Shown here: one piece after another, positions 60,257 through 64,000 of the stretch
How positions within the stretch are numbered: the stretch's first letter is position 1
Layout: each line of letters begins with the position of its first letter
NCBI GenBank assembly: GCA_028823345.1
Contig: JAPKBR010000008.1
Coordinates: 29,199 to 93,198 of the forward strand
Direction: 5' to 3'
Length of the DNA stretch: 64,000 bases
Origin: Planctomycetota bacterium
GTDB lineage: Bacteria; Planctomycetota; UBA1135; GCA-002686595
Notes under the pieces: generated by a model
What the model was told of the DNA's origin: nothing
The model's database searches: none
Seen by the model: the letters and a program-made list of their open reading frames with translations, nothing else
Made by a program: the position numbers and the translations under genes

Positions 60257-60283
60257 GCTGCCTAGTTTGTACCATGACGCGCG

Positions 60284-63200
60284 ATGGATGCCCATGAGAA
60301 CGAGGGAGCTGCGGCTCTATTTGACTTTTTATGCCTCTGGGAGGAGGACCAGGAGGCAGGTCTCGACCGGCCCCTGGCGGAATACCTCGCCCGTTTCCCC
60401 CGCCAGCAGGTGGAGGTGGCTGCGGAATACTTGGGCTTGGTCGGGCCGCCCACGGTTTTAGGGCCAGTCGAGGATTCCGGTGGCAGCCAAACCCCGAGCC
60501 CCACGGCCCCGGGAGGGGGTGCCCGCCGCCAGGTGGGCAACTACTTGCTGCTCGGAGAGCTGGGAGCTGGAGGGCAGGGCAGCGTGTTCTTGGCAGAGGA
60601 CCAACGGATCCGCCGCAAGGTCGCCCTCAAATTGCTGAACGGCGCGTTCGTCAGCGATGCGGGCAGGGCGCGACTCCGGCGGGAAGCCGAGGCCCTCGGG
60701 ACCCTAGCTCACCCGGCGATTTGTCCCGTGCTGGAGGCCGAGATCGAGGGCGAGATCCCCTTCCTTGCCATGCCTGTGCTCCCGGGGAAAGACTTACGCC
60801 AGACCTTGTCATCCGATGAGCCCCTGCCCCCCAAGAGCCCTCGCTTTCGTCCCAGTACCCAGGCCGAACTGCACGGGGTCCTGCGCTTTTTTGAAACCAA
60901 CGCGCGTGCTCTCCACGCGGCCCACGAAGCGGGGGTTGTGCACCGCGACATCAAGCCGGGCAATCTCTTTGTGCTCGACAACGGTCAGCCCATGTTGCTC
61001 GACTTTGGGTTAGCCCATGATTCTTCGGAAGAAGCCGAGAGCTTGACCCGCAGTGGAGATGTGTTTGGTACGCCGGCTTACATGGCTCCGGAGCAGGCGA
61101 ATCCAACCGGTGACGAGGACTCCCGCGGGGATCGGCGAGTCGATGTGTTTGCCCTCGGCGTGACGTTGCAAGAGGCACTGACCGGAGAGCGTCCATTCCA
61201 GGGTGAAAACTTCATTGCCATTCAAATAGCGGTGTTGAATCAACCTCCCACGGATCCGCGCCGGTTGAATCCGACGGTGGGGGAGGACCTGGTCGCTGTT
61301 TTGCAAGTGGCCTTGGATAAGAACCCCGCCCGCCGTTATCCCACGGCTCTCGCTCTTGCCGAGGATCTGCGGCGCATCTGCGAATACGAGCCTGTCCAGG
61401 CCCGCCCCGCGGGACTTTTCCTGCGCCTGGCCCGCTGGGCCCGCCGTTCTCCGGGAATCGCCAGCGGTTTGGTGGGGCTCTTCAGTGTCTTGGTCGTGGG
61501 TTTGAGCATTTCCCTGGTGCTGCTTGCGGAAGTGCAGTCTGCTCTCGATTTAGCCGAGGGGCGGCGGCTGCGTGAGGCGTCGGTGGAGATGCTCAAGGAC
61601 AGCCCATCAGCGGCTCTCACTCTAGCTCTGGAAGCCAACCAGCGAGCTCCGGGCCCGCGGGCCTTAGGGGTTCTCTTTGAACCTCTGCTTCGCTCCCGTC
61701 TGGAGGGGATCGTGTCCCTTTCGGGTACCACCAACATCAGCGCCTGTGTGCTGATCCATGGCGAACCCCGAATGCTGGCCATGTTGGGCCGCGATGGAAC
61801 TCTTGCCATTCATGAGGCCTATCAGGACTCAGCACGGACTTCGTTGGACTTGTTTGAAGCGACAAAATCCAGTGACCCCCGGCCACACTTGCTCGCTGCG
61901 TCACCCGACGGAAAACTATTGGCGGCATCTTCGGAGGACGGCAGGTTGGTTTTGTTGGAACGCATGGCTCGGGGAGAGTGGTCCCAGCGCTGGGTTGTGC
62001 CAAGTGCTGGCGTGCGCCAGTGGGATCTGTGTTTCAATCCATCAGGATCCCGTTTGGCCGTTGCTCCCGCGGAGGGTGAAGTCTTTGTGCTCGATAGCTT
62101 GTCCGGGGAACGGTCGCTGACCCTGGAAGGGGCGGGTGTTCAAGCGCGCCGCGTGGATTGGCTCTTGTCCGGGGATCAGCTCTGTCTGTCCAATCTTCCG
62201 CGCCGTGGCCGGGCCGGGCCTGAGCCGGGGAGAGCCTGGATCCATGACGGACAGAATGGCGCCTTCGGGCAGGCCTTCGGTGGAGAAGAGGATCCTCTGA
62301 TTGCATTGGATGTGCAGGCCGACCAGCTGGCTCTGCTTACGGCGGCATCGGCTCGCCACATCCAGGTGAGTTCCGGCGGGGTGCTTCAATGGGGTGAGCC
62401 GCAGGCCCTACCCAAAAGCTTTCGAGCGCGAAGCATCGCGCTGCATCCAAGCGGTCCTCCCGATATCCCCTCTGCCTTGGCGGTGGCGGGGCCGGCTGGA
62501 GTGCTGCTCGCTGCTGAGAACAAGGCTTGGATCCAAGCCGGGGACCAGCCCACGACCGTTCTGTCCTGGTCCCCGGACGGCACGCGGCTAGCAGCTGCAG
62601 AGGCCATGGGGCCCTTGGATCTCTTTGGCATTGGCGGGGAAATGCTCGGGCAAGATCGAGATTATCTGTTGGTCCAGGGCATTCTCTGGCCCAGGGATGG
62701 AGCTCACTACTTAGTGGTGGGGCGCTCGCCCTCGGTCCATGTGTTCTCGGCTCGTCGGCTGGGGGGCTGTTTTAGCTTGGAATCCTCCGGTGCGGCGATT
62801 CACTCTGCAGCATTCGGGGCCGAAGGCGCTGTAGTGGCATTGGGGGATGCAGCGGGTGGAGTACGCGTTTGTTCGACCCCGCGCCCGAGCGCTGACCGGA
62901 GCGCTAAATCCCAGGAGCCAGGAGCCTTGATCTGGCACTCAAGTCTGCACCAAGAACCGGTTAGGCAAGTTGTCTTCGCCTCAGCCGGAGGCAGCTTGCA
63001 TACCTTTGGTGCCGATGGCCGTTCACTGGCCTTTGATGCAGAGGGCAACATGCTGGGAACCAGCGAGCCTCATGATGTTCCATTGATTTCCGGTGCCGTA
63101 GCTAGGGATGGGGAACATTGGGCTTCTATCGATGAGCGAGGGGGCCTTCAGCTTTGGAATCGGGCAGGGATGCGCGAGGTGGAAATCGATTTTGAGGCTC

Positions 63201-63862
63201 AGGCGATGTGTTTCCATTCCACTCCTCAGCAACTGCTTGTTGGCGGCAGCCGCTCAATCAGGGTGGCCGTTGATTTAGCTACGGGAGAGGTCGCCTGGGT
63301 ACGTGAGGCTGGAGAGGGAGCCCAGGCTCTTGGCATCAAGGCTATGCGCCCTTGGGCGGGTCAGGTTCTGGCGCTTGGGTCCAACAACTATGTACATTTC
63401 CTTAGCCCGGAAACCGCTGCCACGATGCAAGACAGTCTGCGACTCTCCCCATCGGATTGGTTGTTGCCCACTCTGCACGGGTTTGTGACCGGACTGAGCG
63501 GGCGTGCTGACAGCAGTCGCATTCAAGCCTTCGGCCAGGACTCGATGGAGGCGCTCCATGTAGATTTGCCCCTCGATGGTAAGTTGCTACAGCTCAGCGT
63601 GACTGCTAGGGGCGACCTAGCCTTGGCAAGTGCCGCGGACGGGGGCTTTGCACTTTGGAGTGTCCCGGAAGGGGAGGTGCTGTGCACGACGAAGGAGCAT
63701 GGCTTGAATCCGCAAGTGGTGTTCGACCCCTACACCGGCCCTCCTCGCTGGTTGACCTATGATGAGCAGGGCCGGGCATGCATTTTACCCCTTGATCCCC
63801 TCCGCGTTGCACAGACTCGATTTGCTCGGGACCTCGCAGCCTTTGAGCGCCTTTCCGACTAG
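60284..63862 (+). CDS. Transmembrane Ser/Thr protein kinase with WD40-like repeat C-terminus
   Basis: The 1192-residue protein has an N-terminal acidic segment, then a Hanks-type kinase domain (residues about 84-368): glycine loop GELGAGGQGSVFLAEDQ, catalytic Lys116, HRDIKPGN (Asp222), DFG (240-242) and GTPAYMAPEQ. A single transmembrane helix lies at about 392-416. The remainder, about 770 residues, is a WD40-like beta-propeller (LAASPDGKLLAASSEDGRLVL, LSWSPDGTRLAAAEA). It probably senses an extracytoplasmic signal and phosphorylates the sigma factor or other cytosolic proteins. It is divergent from the sigma gene with only 27 bp between starts, so promoters must overlap. Confidence 0.92.
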   Translation: MDAHENEGAAALFDFLCLWEEDQEAGLDRPLAEYLARFPRQQVEVAAEYLGLVGPPTVLGPVEDSGGSQTPSPTAPGGGARRQVGNYLLLGELGAGGQGSVFLAEDQRIRRKVALKLLNGAFVSDAGRARLRREAEALGTLAHPAICPVLEAEIEGEIPFLAMPVLPGKDLRQTLSSDEPLPPKSPRFRPSTQAELHGVLRFFETNARALHAAHEAGVVHRDIKPGNLFVLDNGQPMLLDFGLAHDSSEEAESLTRSGDVFGTPAYMAPEQANPTGDEDSRGDRRVDVFALGVTLQEALTGERPFQGENFIAIQIAVLNQPPTDPRRLNPTVGEDLVAVLQVALDKNPARRYPTALALAEDLRRICEYEPVQARPAGLFLRLARWARRSPGIASGLVGLFSVLVVGLSISLVLLAEVQSALDLAEGRRLREASVEMLKDSPSAALTLALEANQRAPGPRALGVLFEPLLRSRLEGIVSLSGTTNISACVLIHGEPRMLAMLGRDGTLAIHEAYQDSARTSLDLFEATKSSDPRPHLLAASPDGKLLAASSEDGRLVLLERMARGEWSQRWVVPSAGVRQWDLCFNPSGSRLAVAPAEGEVFVLDSLSGERSLTLEGAGVQARRVDWLLSGDQLCLSNLPRRGRAGPEPGRAWIHDGQNGAFGQAFGGEEDPLIALDVQADQLALLTAASARHIQVSSGGVLQWGEPQALPKSFRARSIALHPSGPPDIPSALAVAGPAGVLLAAENKAWIQAGDQPTTVLSWSPDGTRLAAAEAMGPLDLFGIGGEMLGQDRDYLLVQGILWPRDGAHYLVVGRSPSVHVFSARRLGGCFSLESSGAAIHSAAFGAEGAVVALGDAAGGVRVCSTPRPSADRSAKSQEPGALIWHSSLHQEPVRQVVFASAGGSLHTFGADGRSLAFDAEGNMLGTSEPHDVPLISGAVARDGEHWASIDERGGLQLWNRAGMREVEIDFEAQAMCFHSTPQQLLVGGSRSIRVAVDLATGEVAWVREAGEGAQALGIKAMRPWAGQVLALGSNNYVHFLSPETAATMQDSLRLSPSDWLLPTLHGFVTGLSGRADSSRIQAFGQDSMEALHVDLPLDGKLLQLSVTARGDLALASAADGGFALWSVPEGEVLCTTKEHGLNPQVVFDPYTGPPRWLTYDEQGRACILPLDPLRVAQTRFARDLAAFERLSD

Positions 63863-64000
63863 TGTCTTCAACGGAAACTTGCACGCCCGCAATTTATCGG
63901 TCCGGGAGGATTTTATTGAATGGTCTGTCCGTTGGAGCGGTTGAAAGTCAGGGAAGAGTGCTGGAGGCTTTATTCCCCTTGAATATTGGGGCAATCAAGG
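63863..64000. other. Window end, no gene recognised
   Basis: Short tail after the kinase gene. The last 24 bases form a 6-bp inverted repeat (CCTTGA / TCAAGG) that could be part of a terminator. The sequence is otherwise uninformative. Confidence 0.4.

Noticed and set aside
1..64000. CRISPR arrays, insertion sequences, prophage genes, rRNA
   Set aside because: No regularly spaced repeats, transposase, integrase or phage structural proteins, and no rRNA-like sequence were seen on either strand.

Overview
The window looks like chromosomal DNA of a free-living, GC-rich member of the Planctomycetota. Support for this comes from three formylglycine sulfatases, a paired heme-motif DUF1549/DUF1553 protein and Tat-exported DUF1501 protein, a DUF1570 HExxH protein, an ECF sigma factor facing a giant Ser/Thr kinase, many lipoproteins, and two secreted proteins sharing a GGSQG/GETWNFQ-type C-terminal module. 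No rRNA, confident tRNA, CRISPR array, insertion sequence or prophage was recognised. The assignment to phylum is inference from gene content.

Layout. 1-2.6 kb: an RND metal-efflux adaptor (cut by the window edge), its TolC-like partner and a His-rich exported protein. 2.8-10.3 kb: hotdog protein, monoacylglycerol-lipase-like hydrolase, DUF1570 protein, a ferrochelatase fused to a membrane domain, a MORN-type lipoprotein and a type III glutamine synthetase. 10.5-13.3 kb: M1 aminopeptidase coupled to a HhH-GPD DNA glycosylase. 13.3-16.9 kb: oleB-oleC-oleD, joined by ATGA overlaps. 17-22 kb: three sulfatases and a small His-rich protein. 22-27 kb: phosphopantetheinyl transferase, HD protein, glycosyltransferase, VWA/delta-60 lipoprotein.

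27.2-36.3 kb is a single-strand block: an OleA-type condensing enzyme, an esterase, a GbsR/MarR-like regulator, FabF, ACP, two CrtI-like FAD oxidoreductases, FabG, FabZ and FabI. It looks like a dedicated second type II fatty-acid system with built-in dehydrogenation. With oleBCD at 13-17 kb and the PPTase at 22 kb it could make long-chain, possibly polyunsaturated, olefins or another unusual lipid. 36.5-39.5 kb: DNA polymerase IV and a GT-C-type membrane glycosyltransferase. 39.5-43.6 kb: a compositionally different patch with a ThDP-dependent decarboxylase/synthase and an aldehyde dehydrogenase, ending in two hairpins. 43.7-44.9 kb: a five-cluster ferredoxin-like protein. 45.7-50.3 kb: the DUF1553/DUF1501 pair.

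50.4-51.8 kb holds the most unusual feature: an outer-membrane protein gene followed by a lipoprotein gene with an HMA-like fold in which two UGA codons, one codon apart, sit where the family normally has its CxxC metal site. A 7-bp hairpin with G at the start of its loop follows immediately. This is a candidate selenoprotein with a U-x-U motif. 52.1-64 kb: DNA polymerase I, a secreted endonuclease I and a lamin-tail protein with a shared C-terminal module, a DUF368 lipid-carrier transporter whose 5' end has a 9-C tract and apparent frame conflict, a Nudix-like/membrane protein, an ECF sigma factor and a kinase with a beta-propeller-like C-terminal half.
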